31,448 nt of DNA from DASRPD01 sp035646535 (GCA_035646535.1 DASRPD010000049.1:1-31448); one strand, 5' to 3'; shown: positions 1 through 7,946, counted from the stretch's first letter. Notes: generated by a model from the letters alone, not told the origin. A program made the numbers and translations.

Positions 1-166
1 GCCGGCTCTCGACGACCCGGTCGATCCGAGCTTCTGGCTCGAGCGGGAGCTGGAGCTCGAGCTCGAGCGGACCGTGCTGCGTGAGCAAGATGATCGAGAT
101 CGCGCCAAGCCCGCCGACCAGCAGCTCCAGGGTCGGGACCCGCACCGCGCGCCCGACCGCGCCTGA
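1..166 (+). CDS. C-terminal end of an unidentified protein (partial)
   Basis: An open frame enters from the left edge and stops at TGA 164-166, giving about 54 visible residues. They are very hydrophilic: a Leu/Glu-rich stretch (repeated GAG CTC codons around bases 44-70, reading LELELER) is followed by an Asp/Arg/Gln-rich tail. No domain is recognisable. Codon choice (GAG, CTC, CGG, GAC) matches the neighbouring genes, which is why I accept it as the end of a real gene. The start lies outside the window, so function cannot be judged. Confidence 0.5.
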   Translation, partial: PALDDPVDPSFWLERELELELERTVLREQDDRDRAKPADQQLQGRDPHRAPDRA

Positions 167-195
167 ACCGGCTGTCGGCGAGGGCCCGCGCCCGA

Positions 196-211
196 CGTGA
201 CCAGGGTCACG
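196..211. promoter_or_regulatory. Perfect palindrome CGTGACC-AG-GGTCACG, candidate operator
   Basis: Two perfectly complementary 7-bp arms, CGTGACC and GGTCACG, are separated by AG. The site ends 24 bp before a -10-like TAGCCT (235-240) and so sits just upstream of, or over, the -35 region of the MFS gene that starts at 252. Perfect short palindromes there are typical of dimeric repressor or activator sites. No regulator gene is visible next to it, so the binding protein is unknown. Confidence 0.5.
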
Positions 212-251
212 GTTCGGCCGATACGGAGAGTCGATAGCCTCCCGAAACGCC

Positions 252-1802
252 ATGGACCGTCCCTCCGAGCCCGAGCTGCCCGCCGAGCCCGAGCTGCACG
301 ACCGCTGGGTCGAGGGGAACGAGTTCCCGGGTGAGGCGCCCGGCGTAGAGGAAGTCCCGGCGATCGCCTGGCCGTTGCTGCTGCGCGCACGCGTCCACCA
401 CCACCTTCGACGTCGAGATCACTACCCGCGGTGGGTGCTCGTCACGGTGTTGGCCGGTCTGTTCGCGATGGGCTTCACCATCACGATCGTCGCGGTCTCG
501 CTCGGACCCATCGGCCGCGATCTTGGCGCGAGTCCGAGCGCGCTCACCTGGGGAGTGACCGGACCGTGGCTCGCGCTCGCGCTCACCATGCCCGTGTTCG
601 GCAAGCTCGGCGACGTGCACGGGCATCGCCGCGTGTACCTCTGGGGTCTCGCCGGCTACACCCTCGGCGCCGTGCTCACCGCCTGCGCCTGGGACGGCGG
701 TTCGTTCATCGCCGCGCGCATCATCGGCTCGTTGCCCGGCGCGGCCATCGGTCCGACGTCGATGGCGCTCATCATGCGCGCCTTCCCGGACGAAGACCGC
801 GTCAAGGCCATGGGTTGGTGGGCCCTCGTCGGCGCGGGCGGACCAGTCATCGGGCTCGTCGCAGGCGGGCCGATGGTCGAAGCGTTCGGCTGGCGGGCGT
901 TGTTTCTCGCGCAGGTGCCACTTGCGCTGTTCGCGTTGATCGTGGCCATCTTCGTGCTGCACGAGACGCCCCGACGGTCGAGCGAGTCCATCGACGTCGC
1001 CGGCGCGCTCACCATCGGTCTGGCCACCGTGGCCGCGCTGCTGGCGCTCACGTTCGGGGCCGAGCTCGGATGGACCCATCCCGTCGTTCTCGGACTCTTC
1101 GCGATAGCGCCCGCGATGTTGTGGGCATTCGTGCGGTGCGAACGTCGGGCGGAACATCCGCTCCTCCCGCTGGACTTCTTCCGCCACCGTGACTTCACCG
1201 CGTCGCTGGTCGCGCAGTTCGGCGCGAACTTCGCCTACATGGGTGGTTTCATCATCACGCCGCTGCTCATGGAGAGGCGGTTCGGCTTCACCATCGCCGC
1301 GACATCGCTGGCGATGACGATCCGGCCGCTCAGCAACAGCATTGCGTCACCAATCGGCGGCTATGTCGCGGCGCGAGTGGGCGAGCGGCCCATGGCGATC
1401 GTCGGCACGGTGCTCATCGCGATCTCGATGCTCGTCTTCGCGGCCGGTGCCGCGTGGGGCGCGCTCGCCCTCGTCCTCCTCGCGTTGGGACTCTCGGGCG
1501 TCGGGCTCGGCGGCTCGGCTCCCTCGCTGATCACGACGGTGGCCAACACCGTGGATCCGAGTGACCTGGGCGTCGCGAACGCGGCGCAACAGATGGTCGC
1601 CCAGATCGGTGTCGTCGCCGGCATCCAGATGCTCTCGACGATCCAGGGCGGCTCGGATTCTTCGGGCCCGTTCGTGGTCGCGTACCTGGTCGGCGGGGTG
1701 GCCGCGGTGGTTGGCGTCATCGGTGCGGGCGCGGTCGCCCGGCGACGTCCTCGCGTCGGCGGCGACTATTCCTCAGCGCCGACCACGCGCAGGTCCGCGT
1801 AG
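252..1802 (+). CDS. MFS transporter, DHA2 (EmrB/QacA-like) drug-efflux family
   Basis: A 516-residue inner-membrane transporter predicted to export drugs or other small hydrophobic compounds by proton antiport. A soluble, acidic N-terminal stretch of about 58 residues precedes the first membrane segment. The MFS loop 2-3 signature appears as GKLGDVHGHRRVYLWG near residues 117-132, and the ARIIGS and later Gly-rich helices fit the 14-TM DHA2 pattern; the length is normal for that family. The ATG at 252 follows a -10-like TAGCCT (235-240) by 11 nt, so the leader would be very short. A perfect palindrome at 196-211 may be its operator. The last 37 bp overlap the convergent MFS gene on the other strand. 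Substrate cannot be read from the sequence. Confidence 0.88.
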   Translation: MDRPSEPELPAEPELHDRWVEGNEFPGEAPGVEEVPAIAWPLLLRARVHHHLRRRDHYPRWVLVTVLAGLFAMGFTITIVAVSLGPIGRDLGASPSALTWGVTGPWLALALTMPVFGKLGDVHGHRRVYLWGLAGYTLGAVLTACAWDGGSFIAARIIGSLPGAAIGPTSMALIMRAFPDEDRVKAMGWWALVGAGGPVIGLVAGGPMVEAFGWRALFLAQVPLALFALIVAIFVLHETPRRSSESIDVAGALTIGLATVAALLALTFGAELGWTHPVVLGLFAIAPAMLWAFVRCERRAEHPLLPLDFFRHRDFTASLVAQFGANFAYMGGFIITPLLMERRFGFTIAATSLAMTIRPLSNSIASPIGGYVAARVGERPMAIVGTVLIAISMLVFAAGAAWGALALVLLALGLSGVGLGGSAPSLITTVANTVDPSDLGVANAAQQMVAQIGVVAGIQMLSTIQGGSDSSGPFVVAYLVGGVAAVVGVIGAGAVARRRPRVGGDYSSAPTTRRSA

Positions 1803-3079
1803 AACGCGAGCATCAAAGCCGCCGCCGCACCGATGAGCACCACCGTCGTGATGCCGAGCGGTCCGACGGCGAATCCGCCGACGAGCACCCCGATCGGTAC
1901 GGTGCCACCGAAGGCCATGATCCACAGCGCCATGATCCGTCCACGGACCCGGTCCTCGAGGTGCTGTTGCAGCACCGTCGAGAGCGACGTGATCACGCAG
2001 AAGTACGCGAACGCAAGCACGAAGATGGTCGGGAACGCGGTCGCGGGGCCTCGTTCGAGCGCAAAGATCGCCAGCAGCACGGCGAAGGCAGCGAGCGCGA
2101 GTCGCACGATGCGCGACTTCGAGTAGTCAGCGAAGAGGGTGCCGATGCTGACCGCGCCGAGCGCAGCGCCGAGACCGAACGTCGCGTACAGCAGGCCGTA
2201 CTGGGTCGTCTTGGGGCCGATGCCGAGGTTGTCGTCGGCCACGACCGGCATGAGCCCCACGAACGCGAGCGAGAAGAACGAGAAGACGGTGAGCACGAGG
2301 AGCACTCGCCGGATCAGCGGGTCGTGTGCGGCGACGCGAAAACCCGACGCGAGGCGAGCGAAGCCGCGTTCGGGCATCGGCTGGTCGTTGCGGGTGCGGT
2401 ACTTCGCCATGACGACCGCGGCGACGGCGAAGCCGTAGGTGAGCGCGTTGAGGCCGAACACCGGTGCAGCGCCGAACGCCGCGAAGAGCGGTGCACCGAT
2501 CGCGGGTCCGATGACGCGCGAGAGGTTCATCTGTGCCGACTGGAGTGAGACGGCACCCGGGAGGTCCTCGTGCGGCACGAGGATCGGCAGGATCGCGCCC
2601 AGTGCCGGTGCGCTGAAGGCGTTGCCGACGCCGATCGCGAGCACGCAGAGGAAGATCGCGACCTTTGACGGCTGGCTGGACATCGCGATGAACGCGAGGA
2701 GGACGGAGAACACGAGCTGCTCGAGCTGCATCCAGATGAGGAGACGGCGGCGATCGACCACGTCGGCGAGCACCCCACCGATCGTGCCGAGGAACAGCAG
2801 CGGCCCCAGCTGAGCGAAGAACAGAACGCCGACATAACCCGGGTCGCCCGTGAGCTGCAGCGCGTACGCGCCGAGCAACACGTTCTGCATCCAGGTGCCG
2901 ACGTTCGACGCGAACGTGCCGCCCCAGACGATCCGGAAGTCGCGGTGGCGCAGCGCCGCCTGCGCGGTACCGGGGCTGATGGACCGATCACCGTCGACGA
3001 CGGCGTCGATCACCTCTTCCCGTTCGGCCTCGGTGTCTTCCCAGCGAGCGTCGTAGGGTTCTTCGCGTCCGCCGGCCAT
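1766..3079 (-). CDS. MFS transporter, EntS/MFS_3-like
   Basis: A 437-residue major-facilitator protein of the 12-helix type related to enterobactin exporters and macrolide efflux proteins. After about 40 soluble residues it shows the typical entry ALRHRDFRIVWGG, then a loop 2-3 motif GGVLADVVDRRRLL near residues 100-113. Alternating hydrophobic segments continue to the C-terminus (ending in GAEE). The ATG at 3079 is preceded on the minus strand by TAGGGT (3089-3094) with 9 nt between, implying a leader of a few bases. The SCP2 gene lies 86 bp upstream on the same strand, but this promoter suggests separate transcription. The 3' end overlaps the other MFS gene by 37 bp, tail to tail. Substrate is unknown. 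Confidence 0.85.
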   Translation of the reverse strand: MAGGREEPYDARWEDTEAEREEVIDAVVDGDRSISPGTAQAALRHRDFRIVWGGTFASNVGTWMQNVLLGAYALQLTGDPGYVGVLFFAQLGPLLFLGTIGGVLADVVDRRRLLIWMQLEQLVFSVLLAFIAMSSQPSKVAIFLCVLAIGVGNAFSAPALGAILPILVPHEDLPGAVSLQSAQMNLSRVIGPAIGAPLFAAFGAAPVFGLNALTYGFAVAAVVMAKYRTRNDQPMPERGFARLASGFRVAAHDPLIRRVLLVLTVFSFFSLAFVGLMPVVADDNLGIGPKTTQYGLLYATFGLGAALGAVSIGTLFADYSKSRIVRLALAAFAVLLAIFALERGPATAFPTIFVLAFAYFCVITSLSTVLQQHLEDRVRGRIMALWIMAFGGTVPIGVLVGGFAVGPLGITTVVLIGAAAALMLAFYADLRVVGAEE

Positions 3080-3088
3080 GACCGGCCC

Positions 3089-3094
3089 ACCCTA
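3089..3094 (-). promoter_or_regulatory. -10 element TAGGGT of the second MFS gene
   Basis: TAGGGT on the minus strand, 9 nt before the ATG at 3079. It fits the TANNNT form found before several genes in this window and would give a 5' leader of about 3 nt. No clear -35 is seen. Confidence 0.4.
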
Positions 3095-3165
3095 GATGGC
3101 GGCCGCAGAGACCCGATCTCGAGTTTCCGGGCTCTCGAGGATGCGCACGCGGGACGCGGGGGCTC

Positions 3166-3567
3166 CTACTCGGTCATCTCCTGGATGGCATCGGCGAGAC
3201 CCTGGTTCCCGCTCGGCCCTCCGCCCGCCTGCGCGGACATGAGCTTCGTCATGTCGCCCTGCACCTTCACCTTGCCGGCCATGAACGCCTGCATGCCCGC
3301 CTGGGGGTTGCCCGAGACGAACACCTCCTTGGCGGTCACGTAGTCGGTGGTGAGGGTGAGGTCGGCCGGGTCCAGATGACCCTTGCCCATGAGGGCCGCG
3401 CCCTCTTCAGCACCCATGTGGAAGTCAATGTCGATCTCGAAGGGTGTCTCGGTGACGACGAGGTTCATCTTCAGCTGCGCATGGGCCGGAGCCTCGTTGC
3501 CGTGCTCGGCGATGAGCTTCGCGACCTCGCTGAACCAATCGTCGGAGAGGAACTGATAGTTCGCCAA
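3166..3567 (-). CDS. SCP2 sterol-binding domain protein
   Basis: A small cytosolic protein of 133 residues consisting of one SCP2 (sterol carrier protein 2) domain, a fold that binds lipids or acyl chains in a hydrophobic tunnel. The core reads as a beta-rich domain with FEIDIDFHMGAEEGA, followed by the typical SCP2 end pattern of DLTLTTDY, a gap, then GNPQAGMQAFMAGKVKVQGDM. The start chosen is TTG at 3565-3567: it has a perfect AGGAGG (3574-3579, minus strand) six bases upstream and gives the sequence ANYQFLSDDWF. A longer reading from an ATG at 3618 would place the ribosome site inside the gene. A TAGGCT element at 3630-3635 could serve as -10 with a leader of about 56 nt. It is divergent from the ferredoxin gene. 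Confidence 0.85.
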   Translation of the reverse strand: MANYQFLSDDWFSEVAKLIAEHGNEAPAHAQLKMNLVVTETPFEIDIDFHMGAEEGAALMGKGHLDPADLTLTTDYVTAKEVFVSGNPQAGMQAFMAGKVKVQGDMTKLMSAQAGGGPSGNQGLADAIQEMTE

Positions 3568-3573
3568 CGCGAG

Positions 3574-3579
3574 CCTCCT
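3574..3579 (-). promoter_or_regulatory. Shine-Dalgarno AGGAGG fixing a TTG start
   Basis: A full AGGAGG on the minus strand, six bases before TTG 3567. It decides the start of the SCP2 gene against an in-frame ATG 51 bases upstream. Confidence 0.75.
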
Positions 3580-3679
3580 GAGTGACGCGCGTGTGACGCG
3601 CAGGTGCGGACGGTCCATACAGTCGCTGGAGCCTAGCCAGGCTGCCCCGAAGGCGTCGAGGTCAGGGATCGGTTGGGTC

Positions 3680-3685
3680 TATCGT
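3680..3685 (+). promoter_or_regulatory. -10 element TATCGT, leaderless promoter of the ferredoxin gene
   Basis: TATCGT followed by exactly 6 nt and then GTG at 3692. A -10 hexamer at -12 to -7 would place the first base of GTG at +1, so the mRNA would be leaderless. No Shine-Dalgarno is present, which agrees. No clear -35 is visible. Confidence 0.55.
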
Positions 3686-3691
3686 CGAGAG

Positions 3692-4003
3692 GTGCCTCCG
3701 TCGACGCGCCCCGAGCGGATCGAGTCCCACGCACGGAACCCAAAGTGGCAGAACCCTCCGTTGCGCATCGAGATGTCGGTGTGCATCAACTGCGACGCGT
3801 GTCTGCGGCACTGCCCCACGCAGTTCGGCGCCATCTTCAACCACGGCATCGACGTCATCATCGTGCCTGAGCTGTGCTCGGGCTGCGGGAAATGCCTGCC
3901 ACCGGTGTGTCCGGTCGACTGCATCCATCCCGATCCGGACTGGCAGGCCGCCGCGCCCGACTGGTGGCAGTACCCGGGCACCGATCGCGACCCCTATCGC
4001 TGA
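3692..4003 (+). CDS. Ferredoxin with two 4Fe-4S motifs
   Basis: A 103-residue electron carrier. Cluster 1 ligands are C31, C34, C37 and C41 (CINCDACLRHCP). The second set is C62, C65, C68 and C73 (CSGCGKC then CP) with an extra C77 in CPVDC. The third spacing of the second motif is C-x4-C rather than the standard C-x3-C. The tail is rich in Trp, Asp and Pro (DWWQYPGTDRDPYR). GTG 3692 is chosen because a TATCGT -10 lies exactly 6 nt before it; an upstream in-frame ATG at 3593 would add 33 low-quality residues running into the divergent SCP2 promoter region. The gene stands just before gatC but has its own promoter. The redox partner is not evident nearby. Confidence 0.85.
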   Translation: MPPSTRPERIESHARNPKWQNPPLRIEMSVCINCDACLRHCPTQFGAIFNHGIDVIIVPELCSGCGKCLPPVCPVDCIHPDPDWQAAAPDWWQYPGTDRDPYR

Positions 4004-4026
4004 GGTCCGGCACGCACCTGGCTCCC

Positions 4027-4032
4027 TAGACT
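4027..4032 (+). promoter_or_regulatory. -10 element TAGACT of the gat operon
   Basis: TAGACT with 8 nt to the gatC ATG at 4041. This predicts a transcript starting within about 2 nt of the start codon, that is, almost leaderless. No ribosome binding site is seen before gatC. Confidence 0.5.
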
Positions 4033-4040
4033 CGGCAGCC

Positions 4041-4340
4041 ATGTCCGAGATCACCCGAGCCGACGTCGAGCACGTGGCCCATCTCGCCCGGATGGGCCTC
4101 ACCACCGAGGAGGTCACCGCGCTCGCCGGCGAGCTCGGCTCGATCCTCGAGTACGCGGCGCAGGTATCCGCGCTCGACCTCGCCGACGTGCCGCCCACCG
4201 CGCACCCATTGCCTCTCGTGAACGTGTTACGTCCCGACGAGGTGCGCCCGAGTGTCGACCGCGACGAGGTACTCGCGCAGGCGCCGGCCACGGAGGACGG
4301 GCGGTTCCGCGTGCCGCGCATCATGGCCGAGGAGTCGTGA
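4041..4340 (+). CDS. gatC: Asp-tRNA(Asn)/Glu-tRNA(Gln) amidotransferase subunit C
   Basis: A 99-residue GatC, the small stabilising subunit that belts together GatA and GatB. The N-terminus SEITRADVEHVAHLARMGLT is the family hallmark, followed by a short helix (LGSILEYAAQVSALD) and a conserved middle around DVPPTAHPLPLVNVLRPDEV. Length is normal. Its stop overlaps the gatA start by 4 nt (GTGA at 4337-4340), which shows translational coupling. GAGGAG at 4328-4333 inside its 3' end is the ribosome site for gatA. Confidence 0.96.
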   Translation: MSEITRADVEHVAHLARMGLTTEEVTALAGELGSILEYAAQVSALDLADVPPTAHPLPLVNVLRPDEVRPSVDRDEVLAQAPATEDGRFRVPRIMAEES

Positions 4341-5758
4341 GCGCCGAAGCGATCGCGGCCGCGGTCCGAACCGGTGAGCGCACCGCGCGCGACGTCATCG
4401 ACGAACACCTCGCGGCGATCGCGGCTCGCGACGCGGAGCTGCACGTCTTCAACCACCTCGCCGCCGACCAGGCGCGTGCCGAGGCCGACGCGATCGACGC
4501 CGCGGTGGCCCGGGGTGAGGACCCGGGGCCGCTCGCGGGCGTGCCGGTCGCGTTGAAGGACAACCTCTGTACCCGCGGCGTGCCGACGACGTGCTCGTCT
4601 CGGATCCTGGACCGCTGGCGGCCGCCCTACACCGCGACAGTTGTCGAGGCGGTGGGCGCGGCGGGGGGCATCCCCATCGGCAAGACCAACCTGGACGAGT
4701 TCGCGATGGGCTCGTCGACCGAGAACTCGGCGTTCGGCCCGACCCGCAACCCGCGCGATCCGGCGCGAGTGCCCGGGGGTTCGAGCGGCGGTTCGGCCGC
4801 CGCGGTTGCCGCCGGGTTCGCGCCCCTGGCCCTCGGTTCCGATACGGGCGGTTCTATCCGCCAGCCGGCTGCCTTCTGTGGCGTCGTCGGGGTCAAGCCG
4901 ACATACGGCGCGGTCTCGCGCTACGGGCTGATCGCGTTCGCGAGCTCGCTCGACCAGGTTGGCCCGTTCGCCGCGACCGTCGCCGACGCCGCGCTGCTGC
5001 TCGACGTGATCGCGGGCCCCGACCCGGCCGATTCCACGTCGGTCCGCGAGGCCTGGACCCCAGTGCTCCCGACGCTGGGCGAGGGTGTGAGCGGGTTGCG
5101 AGTCGGCATCGTGAAGGAGCTGCTCGACGATATCGACGCCGATGTCCTCGCGCGCGTGCACGGCGCGGCTGACGCCCTCGCGGCGGCCGGCGCTTATGTC
5201 GGGGAGGCGTCGGTGCCCGCCGTCAGGCACGGCCTCGCGGCCTACTACCTGATTGCACCGGCCGAGGCCTCGAGCAATCTCGCGCGCTACGACGGCGTGC
5301 GCTACGGACTTCGGGTCGACGGGCGTGACGTCGCCGACATGAACGCCCGCACCCGTGACGCTGGGTTCGGCGCGGAGGTGAAACGGCGGATCATGGTCGG
5401 TACCTACGCCCTCTCCGCGGGCTACTACGACGCCTACTACGGCCAGGCCCAGCGAGTTCGGACGCTCGTGATCCGCGATTTCGACGCCGCGTACCAAGAT
5501 TTCGACGTGTTGCTCTCGCCGACCACACCGTCGACCGCGTTCGCGTTCGGTGAGAAGACGGGTGACCCGCTGTCGATGTACCTCAGCGACGTGTGCACCA
5601 CTCCGACGAACCTTGCCGGGCATCCGGCGATGAGCGTGCCGTTTGGCACCGGTGCCAACGGCATGCCGGTCGGTGTGCAGGTACTCGCGCCGGCGCTCGG
5701 TGAATCCACCATGTTCCGGGCCGCGGCCGTGATCGAGCAGGCGGCCTCCTCGTCATGA
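4337..5758 (+). CDS. gatA: Asp-tRNA(Asn)/Glu-tRNA(Gln) amidotransferase subunit A (amidase)
   Basis: A 473-residue amidase-signature subunit. It hydrolyses glutamine and feeds ammonia to GatB, which amidates mischarged Glu-tRNA(Gln) and/or Asp-tRNA(Asn). The catalytic Lys-cisSer-Ser triad is readable as K74 (VALKDN), S149 (PGGSSGGS) and S173 (DTGGSIRQ), with the 75- and 24-residue spacings usual in GatA. The conserved FCGVVGVKPTYGAVSRYG segment follows. GTG 4337 overlaps the gatC stop by 4 nt and has GAGGAG upstream. The end overlaps gatB by 4 nt (ATGA at 5755). Two further amidase-signature enzymes occur at 26.7-29.7 kb, but only this one has GatC and GatB partners. Confidence 0.97.
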   Translation: MSAEAIAAAVRTGERTARDVIDEHLAAIAARDAELHVFNHLAADQARAEADAIDAAVARGEDPGPLAGVPVALKDNLCTRGVPTTCSSRILDRWRPPYTATVVEAVGAAGGIPIGKTNLDEFAMGSSTENSAFGPTRNPRDPARVPGGSSGGSAAAVAAGFAPLALGSDTGGSIRQPAAFCGVVGVKPTYGAVSRYGLIAFASSLDQVGPFAATVADAALLLDVIAGPDPADSTSVREAWTPVLPTLGEGVSGLRVGIVKELLDDIDADVLARVHGAADALAAAGAYVGEASVPAVRHGLAAYYLIAPAEASSNLARYDGVRYGLRVDGRDVADMNARTRDAGFGAEVKRRIMVGTYALSAGYYDAYYGQAQRVRTLVIRDFDAAYQDFDVLLSPTTPSTAFAFGEKTGDPLSMYLSDVCTTPTNLAGHPAMSVPFGTGANGMPVGVQVLAPALGESTMFRAAAVIEQAASSS

Positions 5759-7206
5759 GCTGGGAAGCCGTCATCGGGCTCGAGGTCCACGTCGAGCTCG
5801 CGACCATGACCAAGCTGTTCTGCGGGTGTCGCAACGAGTTCGGAGCAGAACCCAACACCAACATCTGCCCGGTGTGTCTCGGACTGCCGGGGTCACTGCC
5901 CGTGCTGAACGAACGGGTGGTCGAGTTCGCGCTCCGGCTCGGCGAAGCGCTCGACTTCACGGTGCCCACGCAGTCGATATTCCACCGCAAGAACTACTTC
6001 TACCCGGACATGCCGAAGGACTACCAAGTCAGCCAGTACGACGAACCGATCTGCGTGGACGGTCGGCTCGCCGTGGACGGCGTGGAGATCGGCATCGAGC
6101 GCGCGCACATGGAAGAGGACACCGGCAAGACCACCCACGTCGGTGGTGGCGGTCGTATCCATGACGCCGTCCACTCGCTGGTGGACTACAACCGGGCCGG
6201 CGTTCCGCTCCTGGAGATCGTGAGTCACCCGGACATGCGCTCGGCCGGCCAGGCCCGCGGATACGTGAGCGAGCTGCGAGCCGTGCTCCAGGCGATCGGC
6301 GTGTCCGACGTGAAGATGGAAGAGGGTTCGATGCGCGTCGACGCGAACGTGTCGGTCCGTCAGGCCGGCACGAGCGAGCTCGGCACCAAGGTCGAGGTGA
6401 AGAACATGAACTCGTTGCGCTCGCTCGGTCGGGCGATCGAGTTCGAGATCGATCGCCAGACTGAGCTCGCCGACGCGGAGACACGCATCGTCCAAGAGAC
6501 GCGCCACTGGGACGAGGCGGACGGCGTGACCCACGCCATGCGCACGAAGGAAGGTTCCCAGGACTACCGCTACTTCCCCGAGCCGGATCTCGTGCCCGTC
6601 GCACCTGACGACGAGATGCGGGCCCGGGCGCGGGCCAGCGCCACGGAGCTTCCGACGGCGCGGCGAGCCCGACTGGTCGAACAGTGGGGGATCAACGAGC
6701 CCGATGCCGAGGTGTTGCTCGGCGTGTCCGGCCTGGCCGACTACGCCGAAGCGGCCGTGGCCGCCGGCGCCGCGGGGGCGGACGCGACCAAGTGGATCGT
6801 GGGGGATGTCCTCGGGTTCCTCAACGAGACCGGCGCTCCGATCACCGAGTTGCCGCTGCGACCCGACGGTCTTGCCGAGCTGCTCGTGCTGCTGGCCGAC
6901 GGTTCGCTGAACCGGAACCTCGCCCGCGAGGTCCTGGCGGTGTGTCTGGCCGAACCGAAGCGGCCCCGGGCCGTCGTCGACGAGCGGGGTCTCGCCCAGG
7001 TCAGCGACGAAGGTGAGCTCGGTGCTCTGATCGACGCGGTGCTCGTCGGCAACGCTGACGCCGTGGCCGACTGGCGATCGGGCGACGACAAGGCGAAGAA
7101 GAAGAAGCGCGGGTTCCTCTTCGGTGAGGTGATGAAGTCCGCCAAGGGCGCCGGTGACCCGAAGGTGTTGGGTCCGTTGTTGGATGAGAGGCTGGGCGCC
7201 GAATGA
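5755..7206 (+). CDS. gatB: Asp-tRNA(Asn)/Glu-tRNA(Gln) amidotransferase subunit B
   Basis: A 483-residue GatB: an N-terminal kinase/transferase domain that activates the tRNA-bound carboxylate with ATP, then a helical and a YqeY-like tail domain that hold the tRNA. The start WEAVIGLEVHVEL, the zinc-type cysteines in LFCGCRNEFG and NICPVCLGLPGSLPV, and PDMPKDYQVSQYD are signature stretches. EDTGKTTH and DYNRAGVPLLEIVS are also seen. The C-terminal domain ends near KGAGDPKVLGPLLDERL. Length is normal. It overlaps gatA and the downstream PIG-L gene by 4 nt each. A lysine run (KAKKKKR) lies in the linker before the end. Confidence 0.97.
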   Translation: MSWEAVIGLEVHVELATMTKLFCGCRNEFGAEPNTNICPVCLGLPGSLPVLNERVVEFALRLGEALDFTVPTQSIFHRKNYFYPDMPKDYQVSQYDEPICVDGRLAVDGVEIGIERAHMEEDTGKTTHVGGGGRIHDAVHSLVDYNRAGVPLLEIVSHPDMRSAGQARGYVSELRAVLQAIGVSDVKMEEGSMRVDANVSVRQAGTSELGTKVEVKNMNSLRSLGRAIEFEIDRQTELADAETRIVQETRHWDEADGVTHAMRTKEGSQDYRYFPEPDLVPVAPDDEMRARARASATELPTARRARLVEQWGINEPDAEVLLGVSGLADYAEAAVAAGAAGADATKWIVGDVLGFLNETGAPITELPLRPDGLAELLVLLADGSLNRNLAREVLAVCLAEPKRPRAVVDERGLAQVSDEGELGALIDAVLVGNADAVADWRSGDDKAKKKKRGFLFGEVMKSAKGAGDPKVLGPLLDERLGAE

Positions 7207-7946
7207 CTGCCAACGCGCGACCTGATTTCGCGACTGATGATGATGTCGAGCGCGTGCTCGTCGTCACCGCTCATCCCGACGACGTCGACTTTGGCGTCGC
7301 CGGCTCGGTCGCGGCGTGGACCGCGGCCGGGATCGACGTCACGTACTGCCTTGTCACCGACGGCGAGGCGGGCGGCGACGACCGGGCGATGCCGCGCTCG
7401 GAGATGGCCAAGATCCGCCAGGCCGAACAGCGGGTCGCCGCCGGGTGTGTCGGGGTGGGCGACCTGCGGTTCCTCGGCTATCCCGACGGTCGACTCGAGG
7501 CGGGTCAAGGGCTGCGCCATGACCTCTCGCGGGTCATCCGCCAGGTACGGCCGCAGCGAGTCGTGACCCAGTCGCCCGACCGGCTGTGGGACCGTATCTA
7601 TGCCAGCCACCCCGACCACCTTGCGGCCGGCGAGGCGACGACGTGCGCGGTGTACCCGGACGCCCGTAACCCCTTCGCCCACCGGGAGCTGCTCGACGTC
7701 GAAGGGCTCGAACCGTGGACGGTTGCCCAGCTCTGGCTCATGGCGACCGAGCAGCCGAACACCTGGGTCGACACCACCGACAGCATGGATCGCAAGATCC
7801 GCGCGCTGCACTCGCATGCCAGTCAGATGTCGGATCCCGCGGGCATCGAGCAGCGAGTACGCGAGTGGGCGGCGATGAACGCTCGCGCGGCCGGGTTCCC
7901 CGGAGGGCGTGCCGCGGAAGGCTTCAGGGCCGTCGATACTCGCTGA
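7203..7946 (+). CDS. PIG-L/LmbE family deacetylase (Zn hydrolase)
   Basis: A 247-residue N-acetylglucosaminylphosphatidylinositol deacetylase-like (PIG-L) protein. The zinc-binding AHPDD motif is at about residues 23-27 and the third ligand region appears as SHPDHLAAGEA in the middle. Actinobacterial relatives include MshB and Mca, which act in mycothiol synthesis and detoxification, so de-N-acetylation of a sugar conjugate is the likely reaction; the exact substrate cannot be assigned. Its ATG overlaps the gatB stop by 4 nt, making it the last gene of the gat operon. After its stop at 7946 no further gene follows until the convergent oxidoreductase. Confidence 0.85.
   Translation: MTANARPDFATDDDVERVLVVTAHPDDVDFGVAGSVAAWTAAGIDVTYCLVTDGEAGGDDRAMPRSEMAKIRQAEQRVAAGCVGVGDLRFLGYPDGRLEAGQGLRHDLSRVIRQVRPQRVVTQSPDRLWDRIYASHPDHLAAGEATTCAVYPDARNPFAHRELLDVEGLEPWTVAQLWLMATEQPNTWVDTTDSMDRKIRALHSHASQMSDPAGIEQRVREWAAMNARAAGFPGGRAAEGFRAVDTR

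Noticed and set aside
44..70. Repeated GAGCTC/CTCGAG units as a tandem repeat or restriction cluster
   Set aside because: It is simply a Leu-Glu-rich stretch of the partial coding sequence.
196..211. The MFS-upstream palindrome as a fourth copy of the 8-10 kb repeat
   Set aside because: It shares CGTGAC and GTCACG, but the spacer is shorter and the GTTTGATG arms are missing.
3130..3160. CTCGAG pairs between SCP2 and the MFS gene as a terminator
   Set aside because: The 6-bp arms are self-complementary, widely spaced and without a T-run, so too weak to call.
3662..5623. A 653-residue open frame opposite the ferredoxin, gatC and gatA genes
   Set aside because: Antisense shadow of high-GC coding sequence: Arg/Gly/His-rich, no domain, and fully covered by well recognised genes.
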